Part shown: in pieces, positions 7,612 through 14,825 of the stretch
Layout of the letters: each line of letters begins with the position of its first letter
Numbering within the stretch: position 1 is the first letter of the stretch
NCBI GenBank assembly: GCA_031428695.1
Contig: JANOYE010000056.1
Location: forward strand, 1 to 19,472
Direction: 5' to 3'
Length of the DNA: 19,472 nt
DNA from: JANYCG01 sp031428695
Lineage (GTDB): Bacteria; Pseudomonadota; Gammaproteobacteria; Burkholderiales; Burkholderiaceae_C
Program-made: the position numbers and the translations under genes
The notes under the pieces: model-generated
Seen by the model: only the letters and a program-made list of their open reading frames with translations
Told to the model about the DNA's origin: nothing
Database searches by the model: none

Positions 7612-8862
7612 ATGTCAAATTTGAATTCTGGCCCCTCGTTAGGCCCCTTGGCCGGCCTCAAAGTGGTCGAAATGGGCCAGCTCATCGCCGGGCCGTTTGC
7701 CGCCAAAACCCTGGCCGACTTTGGCGCCGACGTCATCAAGATCGAGCCACCCGCGCGTGGCGCTGACTTGGGTGGCGACCCGCTTCGGCGCTGGCGGCTA
7801 ATGAAAGACGGCACATCGGTTTGGTGGCAGGTGCAGTCGCGCAACAAACGCTCGCTGGCCTTGAACCTCAAAGAGCCTGACGCGCAGGACGTGGTGCGCC
7901 GCTTGTGTTCAGAGGCCGACGTCGTGATTGAAAACTTCCGCCCAGGCGCGATGGAAGGCTGGGGCTTGGGGCCGGAAGTGCTGCATGCGGCCAACCCGGG
8001 CCTCATCATGCTGCGCATCAGCGGTTATGGCCAGACTGGGCCCTACCGTGACCGTCCCGGCTTCGGCGTGGTGGCCGAGGCCATGGGCGGCTTGCGCCAC
8101 CTCACCGCCGAGCCCGGCCATGTGCCGGTGCGTGTGGGGGTGAGCATCGGTGACACCTTGGCGTCACTGCACGGCGTGATCGGCATTTTGATGGCGTTGC
8201 AGCACCGTCACAACTCGGTGAGCGCGGACGCGCCCAAGGGGCGCGGGCAGGTGATTGACGTGGCGCTGTTCGAGGCGGTGTTCAACTGCATGGAAAGCCT
8301 GCTGCCCGAGTACAGCGCCTTCAATGTGGTGCGTGGGCCGGCCGGCAGCGCCATGCCGGGCATCGCACCGACCAACGCCTACCGCTGCCAAGGTGGCGGA
8401 TACGCCATCATTGCGGGCAACGGCGACAGCATCTTCAAGCGCCTGATGCAGGCCATCGGGCGCGACGATCTGGGGCGAGACCCCGGCCTGACTGAAAACT
8501 CCGGGCGAGTGGCGCGCGTCACGGAAATCGACGACGCCATTGGCCTGTGGGCCGCCGCGCGCACGGTGGATGACGTCATGGCGGCGCTGGAGCTTGCCCA
8601 AGTGCCAGCGGGAAAGATTTACACCATAGCCGACATCGCCGCCGACCCGCATTACGCCGCGCGCGGCATGCTCAGCCAAGTGGCGATGGACGACGGCAGC
8701 CAGTTGATGGTGCCCGGCTTTGTGCCCAAACTTTCCCTGACGCCCGGCGGGCACCGCCGCAACGCGCCCAAGCTCGGCCAGGACACCGACGAGGTGTTGC
8801 GCGAAGTGGGCCTCACACCCTCTCAAATCGCCGACTTGAAGGCACGTGGCGTGGTGCAATGA
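7612..8862 (+). CDS. CaiB/BaiF (family III) CoA-transferase
   Basis: A 416-aa family III CoA-transferase, which moves CoA between carboxylic acids through an aspartyl-CoA intermediate. The N-terminal LKVVEMGQLIAGPFAAKTLADFGADVIKIE signature, split here as GQLIAGPFAAKTLADFGADV, is diagnostic. The nucleophile is probably Asp181 in VGVSIGDTLASLHG, equivalent to Asp169 of formyl-CoA transferase. GYGQTGPYRDRPGFG and the C-terminal AADPHYAARGM segment are also present, and the length is normal for one full subunit. The substrate is unknown; succinyl-CoA-dependent activation of an organic acid is common in close families. It begins 33 nt after the PHA-system gene on the same strand and ends the left-hand gene run. 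No clear Shine-Dalgarno is visible before ATG 7612, so initiation may depend on upstream translation. Confidence 0.88.
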   Translation: MSNLNSGPSLGPLAGLKVVEMGQLIAGPFAAKTLADFGADVIKIEPPARGADLGGDPLRRWRLMKDGTSVWWQVQSRNKRSLALNLKEPDAQDVVRRLCSEADVVIENFRPGAMEGWGLGPEVLHAANPGLIMLRISGYGQTGPYRDRPGFGVVAEAMGGLRHLTAEPGHVPVRVGVSIGDTLASLHGVIGILMALQHRHNSVSADAPKGRGQVIDVALFEAVFNCMESLLPEYSAFNVVRGPAGSAMPGIAPTNAYRCQGGGYAIIAGNGDSIFKRLMQAIGRDDLGRDPGLTENSGRVARVTEIDDAIGLWAAARTVDDVMAALELAQVPAGKIYTIADIAADPHYAARGMLSQVAMDDGSQLMVPGFVPKLSLTPGGHRRNAPKLGQDTDEVLREVGLTPSQIADLKARGVVQ

Positions 8863-8911
8863 GCTGCTCAATGCGCGGGCTGGCAAAAATAGCGGTGGTT
8901 TGTACCGTTGT

Positions 8912-8935
8912 TTTGTTACCTAGTTTTGTAACAAA
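8912..8935. promoter_or_regulatory. Inverted repeat, probable operator with overlapping promoter
   Basis: TTTGTTAC-8 nt-GTAACAAA is a perfect inverted repeat with 8-bp arms in the 100-nt gap before the unrecognised gene. A TTGTAA (8926-8931) and TAGAAT (8951-8956) pair at 19-bp spacing overlaps it, so a regulator bound here could control that gene. The spacing is longer than ideal, so the promoter is tentative. There is no T-run, so it is unlikely to be the terminator of the CoA-transferase gene. Confidence 0.55.
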
Positions 8936-8962
8936 TTGGACAAATCGCCGTAGAATTTTGCC

Positions 8963-9427
8963 GTGATCACAAAACACCTCGACGATCTGCCGATTTGGAA
9001 CATGGCGTTGCCACTGCCCATGGTGACCAACGACGCCGAGATGTTTGAATGCCAGATTCTGCTGGGCGGTCTCTCACTGGTGCTGAGCCGCCTGCACCCG
9101 GAACAAGGGAAAAACCGCTTCAGCTACACACGCGGGCTGGCCGCCAAGTTGACGCGTTTGCTTGAATCTTCACACCATGAAAGCACCGACCTGGACGGCT
9201 CAGACATGCGCCAGTTGTGGCCAAGCAGCCAGCACTTCACCGAATCGCTGGCCGAATGTGAACGTGCACTGGACACCGGCACCTTGATTGTTTTTCGGCG
9301 CCTGCAAATGCAGGCGCTCACGGACGAAAAAGCCAACGCGGTGAAGGCGCAGAACGACTCGCGTTTTGGCGCGTCGATTGCAGGCGGGCTGGAACCCGCA
9401 CCGCGTCAGCAGAATGGCGGAGCTTAG
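8963..9427 (+). CDS. Hypothetical protein, 154 aa
   Basis: I do not recognise this protein. It is soluble-looking with no signal peptide or membrane segment. Features are a mixed N-terminal half containing MFECQILLGGLSLVLSRLHP, a basic stretch (RFSYTRGLAAKLTRLLESS), a helical segment ending FRRLQMQALTDEKANAVKAQ, and a polar Gly/Pro/Gln tail. Coding is supported by the open frame, its codon pattern and the absence of a better frame on either strand. GTG 8963 gives the longest form but lies only 7 nt after the possible -10 box, which would make it almost leaderless; ATG 9002 with TTGGA upstream is an alternative. It is preceded by a perfect inverted repeat and converges on the acyl-CoA-binding protein gene. 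Confidence 0.6.
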   Translation: MITKHLDDLPIWNMALPLPMVTNDAEMFECQILLGGLSLVLSRLHPEQGKNRFSYTRGLAAKLTRLLESSHHESTDLDGSDMRQLWPSSQHFTESLAECERALDTGTLIVFRRLQMQALTDEKANAVKAQNDSRFGASIAGGLEPAPRQQNGGA

Positions 9428-9432
9428 ATAAC

Positions 9433-9459
9433 GCGTTGCAGGCGTTGCAGGCGTTGCAG
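9433..9459. repeat. 9-bp tandem repeat, three copies
   Basis: GCGTTGCAG is repeated three times exactly, starting 6 nt after the stop of the hypothetical gene, in the convergent gap before the acyl-CoA-binding protein gene. No function is apparent; it is a candidate variable-number locus. Confidence 0.95.
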
Positions 9460-9529
9460 CAGCGCGGGCAAGTTTCGCGATTGAAGGCGCGGTAAATTGG
9501 GGGGTAAATGGCGCCCGGCGCAACCCAAA

Positions 9530-9784
9530 TCAGCTCAGCGTGGCAATCAGGTCAATGTAATCCTGCATGGCGACTTTGCCGTCAGTGCCTTTGAGGCCAT
9601 TCCAGGCATCCCATTTGGCGCGGCCCACCATGTCGGTGAAGCCGGGCTTTTTCTCTGTGTTGTCACCCACGCTGCCCTGCTTGTACAAGGCGTAGATTTT
9701 CAGCAATGTGGCGTTGTCGGGGCGCTCGGTCAGATTTTTTGAATTGGCGGCGGCAGCCTCGAATTTCGCTTTCAGATCGGCCAT
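9530..9784 (-). CDS. Acyl-CoA-binding protein (ACBP)
   Basis: An 84-aa protein covering the whole ACBP fold, a four-helix bundle that holds medium- and long-chain acyl-CoA in the cytosol. Visible signatures are the N-terminal FEAAAANSKNL helix, LLKIYALYKQGSVGDN (helix 2 with the conserved YALYKQ) and FTDMVGRAKWDAWNGLKG (the KWDAW helix), ending in a final helix with DYIDLI. The start is taken at 9784 because GGAGAAGACC lies just before it on the minus strand; the frame stays open for 25 more codons, but these look non-coding. It is divergent from the wax ester synthase at 9954, with 169 nt between them. Shared regulation and a role in delivering acyl-CoA to that enzyme are likely but inferred. 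Confidence 0.92.
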   Translation of the reverse strand: MADLKAKFEAAAANSKNLTERPDNATLLKIYALYKQGSVGDNTEKKPGFTDMVGRAKWDAWNGLKGTDGKVAMQDYIDLIATLS

Positions 9785-9880
9785 GGTCTTCTCCGTTCGG
9801 TCTTCAGGTGGATGGGATGCTTTGACCTCTATCTTAATGGCTTGACACGGATCATCCAACGCTGACCGAAACCGCCACGC

Positions 9881-9897
9881 GAGGGCAGTTTGCCCTC
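9881..9897. promoter_or_regulatory. Inverted repeat in the ACBP/WS-DGAT divergent promoter region
   Basis: GAGGGCA-GTT-TGCCCTC is a perfect inverted repeat with 7-bp arms. It sits between two divergently transcribed lipid genes, where a shared operator would be expected. A hairpin is also possible, but neither gene ends here, which argues against a terminator. Confidence 0.5.
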
Positions 9898-9953
9898 AAA
9901 ATGCCGAATCATTTGAAAATGGAATGCGTTCATCATTTGCAACTGGAGCCCAC

Positions 9954-11516
9954 ATGGTCACCCGAGTCACTGCCAAAGAAGCCGCCGATTTCGCCATGCA
10001 AGCCACACGCTCCCTGCGCAAAGACATGACCCGCGCCGCGCGCGGCACTCTGGGCCTCTCAGGTGAGCGCATGGGCAAAGTCGACACCGCCTGGCTGCGC
10101 ATGGATTCGGCCAGCAACCTGATGATGATCGTCGGCGTGTGGGTGCTCAAGCCCGGCGTCAGTTATGCGGCGGTGTGCGAACGGTTGCAGGAGCGCCTGC
10201 TTCAATACCCGCGTTTTGTGCAGCGCGTGGTGCAAGACAGCGCGGGCGCCACGTGGGTGCCAGACACCCGGTTTGACCTGCGCCATCATGTGGTGGTTGA
10301 GAAACTCGCCAGAAAACCCAAAGGCCGAGAGCAAGAGGCCTTGCAGGATCGCCTGGCCGAGCTGGCCTCAACGCCGCTGGACCCCAAGCGCCCCTTGTGG
10401 CAGTTCCACCTGGTCGAGCATTACCTGGGCGGCTCGGCCTTGATGGTGCGCATCCACCACTGCATTGCCGACGGAATCGCCCTGATTTCAGTGACCCAAT
10501 CGCTGGTGGATGGCGGTGCGCCGCCGCCCGAGCGCCCCACGCACGGGCAAGACCAGCAAGGCAGTGCAGCCAGAACCGGGGGCCTGGATGGCGTGCAGTC
10601 CTGGCTCGAAAACAGCCTGCTGGCACCCTTCACCAAGCTGGCAGTGCGCGCCCTGGGCGCTGCGGGTGAGGGCGCGGCCAATGCGTTTGATCTGCTCAAA
10701 GACCCGCAAAAAAGTGCAGAGCAGGGTGTTGAATCGACGGTTGATCTGGCCCGCCTGGCGTATCAATTTGCCAGCGATTCTGCCGCCCTGGCCTTGATGC
10801 CCGACGATTCGCCAACGCGCCTCAAAGGCACGCCGGGCACCACCAAAAAGGTAGCCTGGTGCCCGCCGCTGCCGCTGGCAGAAGTCAAAGCCGTGAGCAA
10901 GGCACTTAATTGCTCCATCAACGACGTGCTGATGAGTTGTGTGGCGGGCGCCATTGCGCAATATTTGGTGGCCAAGGGAGACGACGTGGCCAGCAAAGAA
11001 ATCCGCGCGATGGTGCCGGTGAACCTGCGCCCGCTCGGCCAAGCCCACAAGCTGGGCAACCATTTCGGCCTGGCGCCGGTGGTGCTGCCGTTGGGGCTGG
11101 AGAACCCGATTGAACGTGTTTATGAAGTGCGCAAACGTATGAGTGCCCTCAAAGGCAGCATGCAACCATTGTTGGCTTTTGGGCTGCTGGCGGTGGCGGG
11201 GCTGCTGGTCAAACCAGCCCAGGACGCCATGCTGAACCTGTTTTCCAAGAAGACCACCGCCGTGATGACCAACGTGCCGGGCCCGCTGGATAAGCTGAAG
11301 TTTTGTGGCGCCACGCTGGAAGAAACGCTGGTCTGGGTGCCGCAAAGTGGCAGCGTGGGCTTGGGCGTGTCGATTTTGAGCTATGGCGGCGGCGTGCAGT
11401 TTGGTGTGATCTCCGACGCCAAACTGTGCCCCGACCCGCAGGCCATCATTGACGAATTCGAGCCCGAGTTCTTCAAGCTGGCGATGGTGACCTTGATGCT
11501 GCCCTGGGGCGAATGA
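9954..11516 (+). CDS. Wax ester synthase/diacylglycerol acyltransferase (WS/DGAT)
   Basis: A 520-aa bifunctional acyltransferase that esterifies acyl-CoA to a fatty alcohol (wax ester) or to diacylglycerol (triacylglycerol). The catalytic HHxxxDG motif is HHCIADG at residues 168-174. The N-terminal MGKVDTAWLRMDSASNLMMI block, the PLDPKRPLWQFHLVE stretch before the active site, the C-terminal MTNVPGP motif and the closing GGGVQFGVISD segment are all typical of WS/DGAT proteins. Length is slightly above the usual 450-490 aa, with an Ala-rich linker around residues 180-270. The start is placed at ATG 9954 because of a GGAG six nucleotides upstream; ATG 9924 would add ten residues without a good ribosome site. 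These enzymes work at the inner membrane and on nascent lipid droplets. The fatty acyl-CoA reductase at 16348 could supply its alcohol substrate. Confidence 0.92.
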   Translation: MVTRVTAKEAADFAMQATRSLRKDMTRAARGTLGLSGERMGKVDTAWLRMDSASNLMMIVGVWVLKPGVSYAAVCERLQERLLQYPRFVQRVVQDSAGATWVPDTRFDLRHHVVVEKLARKPKGREQEALQDRLAELASTPLDPKRPLWQFHLVEHYLGGSALMVRIHHCIADGIALISVTQSLVDGGAPPPERPTHGQDQQGSAARTGGLDGVQSWLENSLLAPFTKLAVRALGAAGEGAANAFDLLKDPQKSAEQGVESTVDLARLAYQFASDSAALALMPDDSPTRLKGTPGTTKKVAWCPPLPLAEVKAVSKALNCSINDVLMSCVAGAIAQYLVAKGDDVASKEIRAMVPVNLRPLGQAHKLGNHFGLAPVVLPLGLENPIERVYEVRKRMSALKGSMQPLLAFGLLAVAGLLVKPAQDAMLNLFSKKTTAVMTNVPGPLDKLKFCGATLEETLVWVPQSGSVGLGVSILSYGGGVQFGVISDAKLCPDPQAIIDEFEPEFFKLAMVTLMLPWGE

Positions 11517-11573
11517 CGCAATCGGCAAACTGCGCCCTGATCGAGGTCTGAACAATTCGAGTTTCGGTAAATG

Positions 11574-11592
11574 TGCTATAATAAATATAGCA
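11574..11592 (+). promoter_or_regulatory. Extended -10 promoter embedded in a 19-bp palindrome, upstream of the GST gene
   Basis: TGCTATA-ATAAA-TATAGCA has perfect 7-bp arms. Within it TGCTATAAT is an exact extended -10 element (TGn plus consensus TATAAT) on the plus strand; no good -35 is visible, which extended -10 promoters tolerate. It lies in the 268-nt gap between WS/DGAT and the GST gene, about 190 nt before the GST start. That leader is A/T-richer than its surroundings, holds no convincing gene and contains no strong hairpin. The palindrome resembles the sequences at 2393-2411 and 6846-6864. Confidence 0.55.
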
Positions 11593-11784
11593 AAATATAA
11601 CCATAAAACGTGACTTGAGTGCCAATTTCATCAATAAAACTGGCAAATTCACCGAATTTTCAGTTTTTGTTAATACCCATGTTAAGTTTTCTGGCTTTTT
11701 CAGCCGCCAGCAGACTTTTTGGCGCGGGTCTAAGATGCGCGCTGGCTGTTAGACGATTCCACCCCCATTTACCAGGAGACAACA

Positions 11785-12468
11785 ATGAAACTTTACATGC
11801 ACCCGGTGTCCATGGTCAGCCGCCCCGTGCGCCTGTTCATCGCTGAAAACAAACTCCCGATTGAGGAAGAAGTCGTTGACATCATGGCCGGCGCGCATTA
11901 CGGCGACGCCTACACCGCCATCAACCCCAGCCGCCAGGTGCCAACCCTTGAGGACGGCAGTTTCCGCATGACCGAAGCCTCGGCCATCCTCAAATACCTG
12001 GCTGAAAAGTTCAACCTGCCCTCGTACCCGAAAGATATTCAAGAGCGCGCCAAAGTCAACGAAATGATGGACTGGATCAACACCGGTTTCTACCGCGATT
12101 ACGGTTACGGCATGGTCTATCCGCAGCTCTTCCCGCACCACAAACGCCGCAGCGACGAAGCCCATGACGCCACCATCGCCTGGGGCAAGGAGAAATCTGC
12201 GTATTGGCTCTCGGTGCTGGATACGCATTACATCAAGGGCAACCAATACCTGTGCGGCAACGAGATCACCTTGGCTGACTATTTCGGAATTGGGCCGGTT
12301 ACCGCGGGTGAACTCATCGGTGTTGATTTTTCCAAATACCCGAATGTCGCGCGCTGGATCGCCAACATGAAAAAACTCTCTAACTGGGGCAAGATCAACG
12401 AAGTATTTGACGGTTACGCGGCTTCCCTGCAGGACAAAATCAAGGACAAAGCCTTCGTCGCCGTCTAA
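11785..12468 (+). CDS. Glutathione S-transferase family protein
   Basis: A 227-aa cytosolic GST. The thioredoxin-like N-terminal domain (about residues 1-80) starts KLYMHPVSMVSRPVRLFIAE, with Ser residues near 9-12 where theta/zeta-type GSTs keep the glutathione-activating serine. NPSRQVPTLEDG contains the cis-proline loop, and MTEASAILKYLAEKF contains the Glu-Ser/Ala glutathione contact. The helical C-terminal domain includes ITLADYFGIGP, the N-capping box motif. Such GSTs conjugate, isomerise or dehalogenate electrophiles; the substrate is unknown. A strong AGGAGA ribosome site precedes ATG 11785. The VOC-family gene follows 23 nt later with its own AAGGAGT, so the pair is probably one transcription unit from the promoter at 11574. 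A GST next to a VOC protein suggests a detoxification or ring-modification step, but this is inferred. Confidence 0.9.
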   Translation: MKLYMHPVSMVSRPVRLFIAENKLPIEEEVVDIMAGAHYGDAYTAINPSRQVPTLEDGSFRMTEASAILKYLAEKFNLPSYPKDIQERAKVNEMMDWINTGFYRDYGYGMVYPQLFPHHKRRSDEAHDATIAWGKEKSAYWLSVLDTHYIKGNQYLCGNEITLADYFGIGPVTAGELIGVDFSKYPNVARWIANMKKLSNWGKINEVFDGYAASLQDKIKDKAFVAV

Positions 12469-12491
12469 ATTTCCGGAAAAGGAGTAACACC

Positions 12492-12986
12492 ATGCTCAAA
12501 GGCCTGCACCACAACGCCTACCGCTGCCGCGACGCAGAAGAGACGCGAAAGTTCTACCAGGACTTTCTCGGCCTGCCGCTGGTCAACGCTTTCGAAATCG
12601 GTGAGACCAAAAGCGGCCGCGTCACCAAAACCTTGCATTCGTTTTACCAGATGGACGACGGCTCCTGCCTGGCGTTTTTCGAAGCGCCCGACATGCCGTT
12701 CACCTTCAAAGCGCAGCACGATTTTGATCTGCACATCGCTCTGGAAGTGACGCCCGAAGACATGCACAAGATGTTCGCCAAAGGCAAGGCGGCGGGCATG
12801 GAGACCCGTGGCATCTCAGACCACGGCTTCATTGACTCGATCTACTTCCGCGACCCGAACGGTTACGTGATCGAACTCACCTCGAAGCGGCCCAACCACG
12901 ACGAAGCCGTGGCCAAAGCCAAGTTGAGCGCGCGGGAAAAGCTCAACGAGTGGCAGCGCACGAAGCCACCTGCGGTGGCAGCGTAG
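12492..12986 (+). CDS. VOC-superfamily (glyoxalase/bleomycin resistance/dioxygenase) protein
   Basis: A 164-aa metalloenzyme-like protein with paired beta-alpha-beta-beta-beta modules. It opens GLHHNAYRCRDAEETRKFYQ, with a metal-ligand histidine, continues through DLHIALEV (second histidine) and ends with DSIYFRDPNGYVIELTSK, whose glutamate is the usual third ligand. This His-His-Glu set supports a divalent-metal catalyst such as a lyase, isomerase or extradiol-type dioxygenase; the reaction cannot be chosen from sequence alone. A polar helical tail extends beyond the core. The stop codon TAG (12984-12986) lies inside the first arm of the REPIN at 12983-13072, so the end of the protein may have been set by insertion of that element. 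Confidence 0.86.
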   Translation: MLKGLHHNAYRCRDAEETRKFYQDFLGLPLVNAFEIGETKSGRVTKTLHSFYQMDDGSCLAFFEAPDMPFTFKAQHDFDLHIALEVTPEDMHKMFAKGKAAGMETRGISDHGFIDSIYFRDPNGYVIELTSKRPNHDEAVAKAKLSAREKLNEWQRTKPPAVAA

Positions 12987-13072
12987 ATAAATTGGGGTCA
13001 GACCCGAATTACCGGAGGCAGGCACGAAAGTGCCAGGCTCGGTAGATTGGGGTCTGTCCCCAATTTATCTAC
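12983..13072. repeat. REPIN (paired inverted REP sequences) at a convergent gene junction
   Basis: Outer arms GTAGATAAATTGGGG (12983-12997) and CCCCAATTTATCTAC (13058-13072) are perfect 15-bp inverted repeats. Each arm continues into its own small hairpin: GGGTCAGACCC on the left, TTGGGGTCTGTCCCCAA on the right. Between them lies GGCAC-GAAA-GTGCC, a stem with a GNRA tetraloop. The layout of two REP units in opposite orientation is that of a REPIN, the class mobilised by RAYT (Y1 REP-associated tyrosine transposase) enzymes; no RAYT gene is in the window. Both flanking genes stop inside the outer arms. The hairpins could also act as a bidirectional terminator. Confidence 0.9.
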
Positions 13073-14757
13073 GCGGACTGCAAATCCTTCGCATTCGCCA
13101 GCAGCGTCTTGTCTTCCCGCATCTTGAATTTGGCAACCCGGTTGGTCGGCGTGTGCGGCAATGAATCCACAAACACGACGTAACGCGGCACCTTGATGGC
13201 GGCCAGGTGCTGGCGGCACCAGTCGGCGATGTCCTGCGGCGTTGCGGTTTTGCCCTCTTGCAGGATGACGGCCACCAGAATGTCGTCTTCGCCCAAATCG
13301 CTGGGCACGGGAATCGCGGCGGATTCAAACACGGCCGGGTGGTTGCCGATGACGCGGTCCAGCTCGGCGCCCGAGATGTTTTCGCCGCGTTTGCGGATGA
13401 TGTCTTTCTTGCGGGCAACAAACCAAAAGTAGCCGTCGTCATCGACATAGGCGAGATCACCCGTGAGAAACCAGCCGTCGCGAAAAGCGGCTTTGGTTTG
13501 CGCTTCGTCGCGGAAGTAACCCTTCATCACGATGGGCGTTTTAACCACCAACTCGCCGATTTTTCCGGCCGGCAGGAAATTGCCGTCGTCATCGGAAATT
13601 TTTAGTTCTGCGAGTGATATTTGTGGTTCGGGGTGTTTGCTCGGCGGGCCCATGCTGCGCACTTTGTGCGGGCCGAGGAAGGGGTTGTTCAGCGCGCCGG
13701 GCACTTCGCTCATGCCGTAACCTTCGATGAGTGTGGGCACTTCAAACTCATCGTTGAAGACGCGGAAAATTTCTTCGTCGAACGGCGCGCCATAAATCTT
13801 TTGCAACTTGTGGCCGCTGACGAACTCGCTGCGCGGGCGGCGCATCAAGATGGCGCTGGCGGCGGCGATGGTGTTGGCTTCGGTGGCGCCGGTTTCCTTT
13901 GCCACGCGCCAGAAGTTGGAGGCAGAAAACTTTGGCTCCAGAATCAGCGTGGCCCCAGCGGCCAATGAACCGGAGAACGAATAAAAAATCGCGTTGACAT
14001 GGAACATTGGCAAGACACACAACACCCGGTCATGCGGCTGCAAATACATGCGCGCGACAAACCCTTCGCCGGCCGTGAGCAGGTTTTTCTGGCTGTGCAT
14101 TACCCCTTTGGGGAAACCGGTGGTGCCTGAGGTGTAAATGAACACACAAATGGCGTCGGGCGTGCCTTGGCTGGGCAGCGCGGGCGTTCCCACATTTTTT
14201 GCGAGTTCGCTCAACACCGGAATGCCTGCCGCTTGAATGCCGGTTGCTTGGTTGCCATCCGGCGCGGTGATATTGAGCAGCAACCAGGGCTTCACTGCTT
14301 TAGTCGTGTTGGCAGCGCCGTCCGTTTTGCCTGCATTCGCCGAAAACACCGCCTGCACCGTGGCCAGAGCTTCGGGCGCGCAAACGACACCGCAGACTTC
14401 GGCATGGTTCAGCACGTAGGCGGCTTCGGTCACGCCGTAATCTGGGTTCACCGGCACCATCGTCGCGCCCAAGGACGCCAGGGCGATCAACGTGAAGACA
14501 CTGGTCGGGTGGTTGGCTGACATGATGCCAACGCGGTCACCGGCTTTCACGCCGAGGCTGGCGTACACAGCAGCGATGCGGGCCGCTTCCGCTAGCACGT
14601 CGCGGTAGCTGAACGAGCGGCCTTGGAACAGTAAATATTCTTTGTCGGGCTGCACGGCGCATCGGCTTTGCAGCATGGAGGCCAATGTGCCGTCGTGCGG
14701 GGCGAAGCGGCGGATGACTTCGAGCGGGGGGATCAGCTGGGTTTCTTTGGCAGGCAT
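13069..14757 (-). CDS. AMP-dependent acyl-CoA synthetase/ligase with an altered A10 motif
   Basis: A 562-aa ANL-family acyl-CoA ligase, similar in layout to CaiC/medium-long-chain ligases. The P-loop is YTSGTTGFPKGVMHS, followed by MFHVNAIFYS, EGYGMSEVPGA, the GWFLTGD motif with DDDGYFWFVARKKD, and GENISGAELD at the hinge. The C-terminal lysine motif, normally PTGK or PTEK, reads PTNRVAKFK: the catalytic lysine position is Arg540. The first half-reaction (acyl-adenylate) normally needs that lysine, so activity may be reduced or another lysine nearby (K543 or K545) may serve. It is transcribed with the tetR gene 68 nt upstream. Its stop lies in the REPIN. A role in activating fatty acids for the neighbouring lipid genes is possible; the substrate is unknown. 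No strong ribosome site was seen before ATG 14757. Confidence 0.88.
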   Translation of the reverse strand: MPAKETQLIPPLEVIRRFAPHDGTLASMLQSRCAVQPDKEYLLFQGRSFSYRDVLAEAARIAAVYASLGVKAGDRVGIMSANHPTSVFTLIALASLGATMVPVNPDYGVTEAAYVLNHAEVCGVVCAPEALATVQAVFSANAGKTDGAANTTKAVKPWLLLNITAPDGNQATGIQAAGIPVLSELAKNVGTPALPSQGTPDAICVFIYTSGTTGFPKGVMHSQKNLLTAGEGFVARMYLQPHDRVLCVLPMFHVNAIFYSFSGSLAAGATLILEPKFSASNFWRVAKETGATEANTIAAASAILMRRPRSEFVSGHKLQKIYGAPFDEEIFRVFNDEFEVPTLIEGYGMSEVPGALNNPFLGPHKVRSMGPPSKHPEPQISLAELKISDDDGNFLPAGKIGELVVKTPIVMKGYFRDEAQTKAAFRDGWFLTGDLAYVDDDGYFWFVARKKDIIRKRGENISGAELDRVIGNHPAVFESAAIPVPSDLGEDDILVAVILQEGKTATPQDIADWCRQHLAAIKVPRYVVFVDSLPHTPTNRVAKFKMREDKTLLANAKDLQSA

Positions 14758-14825
14758 ATCGGGCGTTTGAGCGCAATGTCTTCAAGAACCGGTTTTTAGG
14801 TTGAACAATTCAATGGGTTGCCGAA

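Noticed and set aside
9493..9511. AAATTGGGG-like sequence considered as another REP copy
   Set aside because: It shares only about 9 bp with the REPIN arm and lacks the GTCAGACC part and any inverted partner.
9497..9742. Plus-strand open frame opposite the acyl-CoA-binding protein
   Set aside because: The minus strand gives a complete ACBP with its signature helices; the plus frame is its shadow.
9842..9847. TTGACA considered as the -35 box for the WS/DGAT gene
   Set aside because: No acceptable -10 hexamer was found at 16-18 bp spacing.
13021..13034. GGCAC-GAAA-GTGCC hairpin considered as a separate terminator or small RNA
   Set aside because: It lies exactly in the middle of the REPIN and is best explained as part of that element; there is no T-run after it.
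14787..14794. AACCGGTT palindrome with flanking TTCAA and TTGAA between tetR and the acyl-CoA synthetase gene
   Set aside because: The core is only 8 bp, and the outer TTCAA/TTGAA pair does not share its centre, so it is not convincing as one operator.
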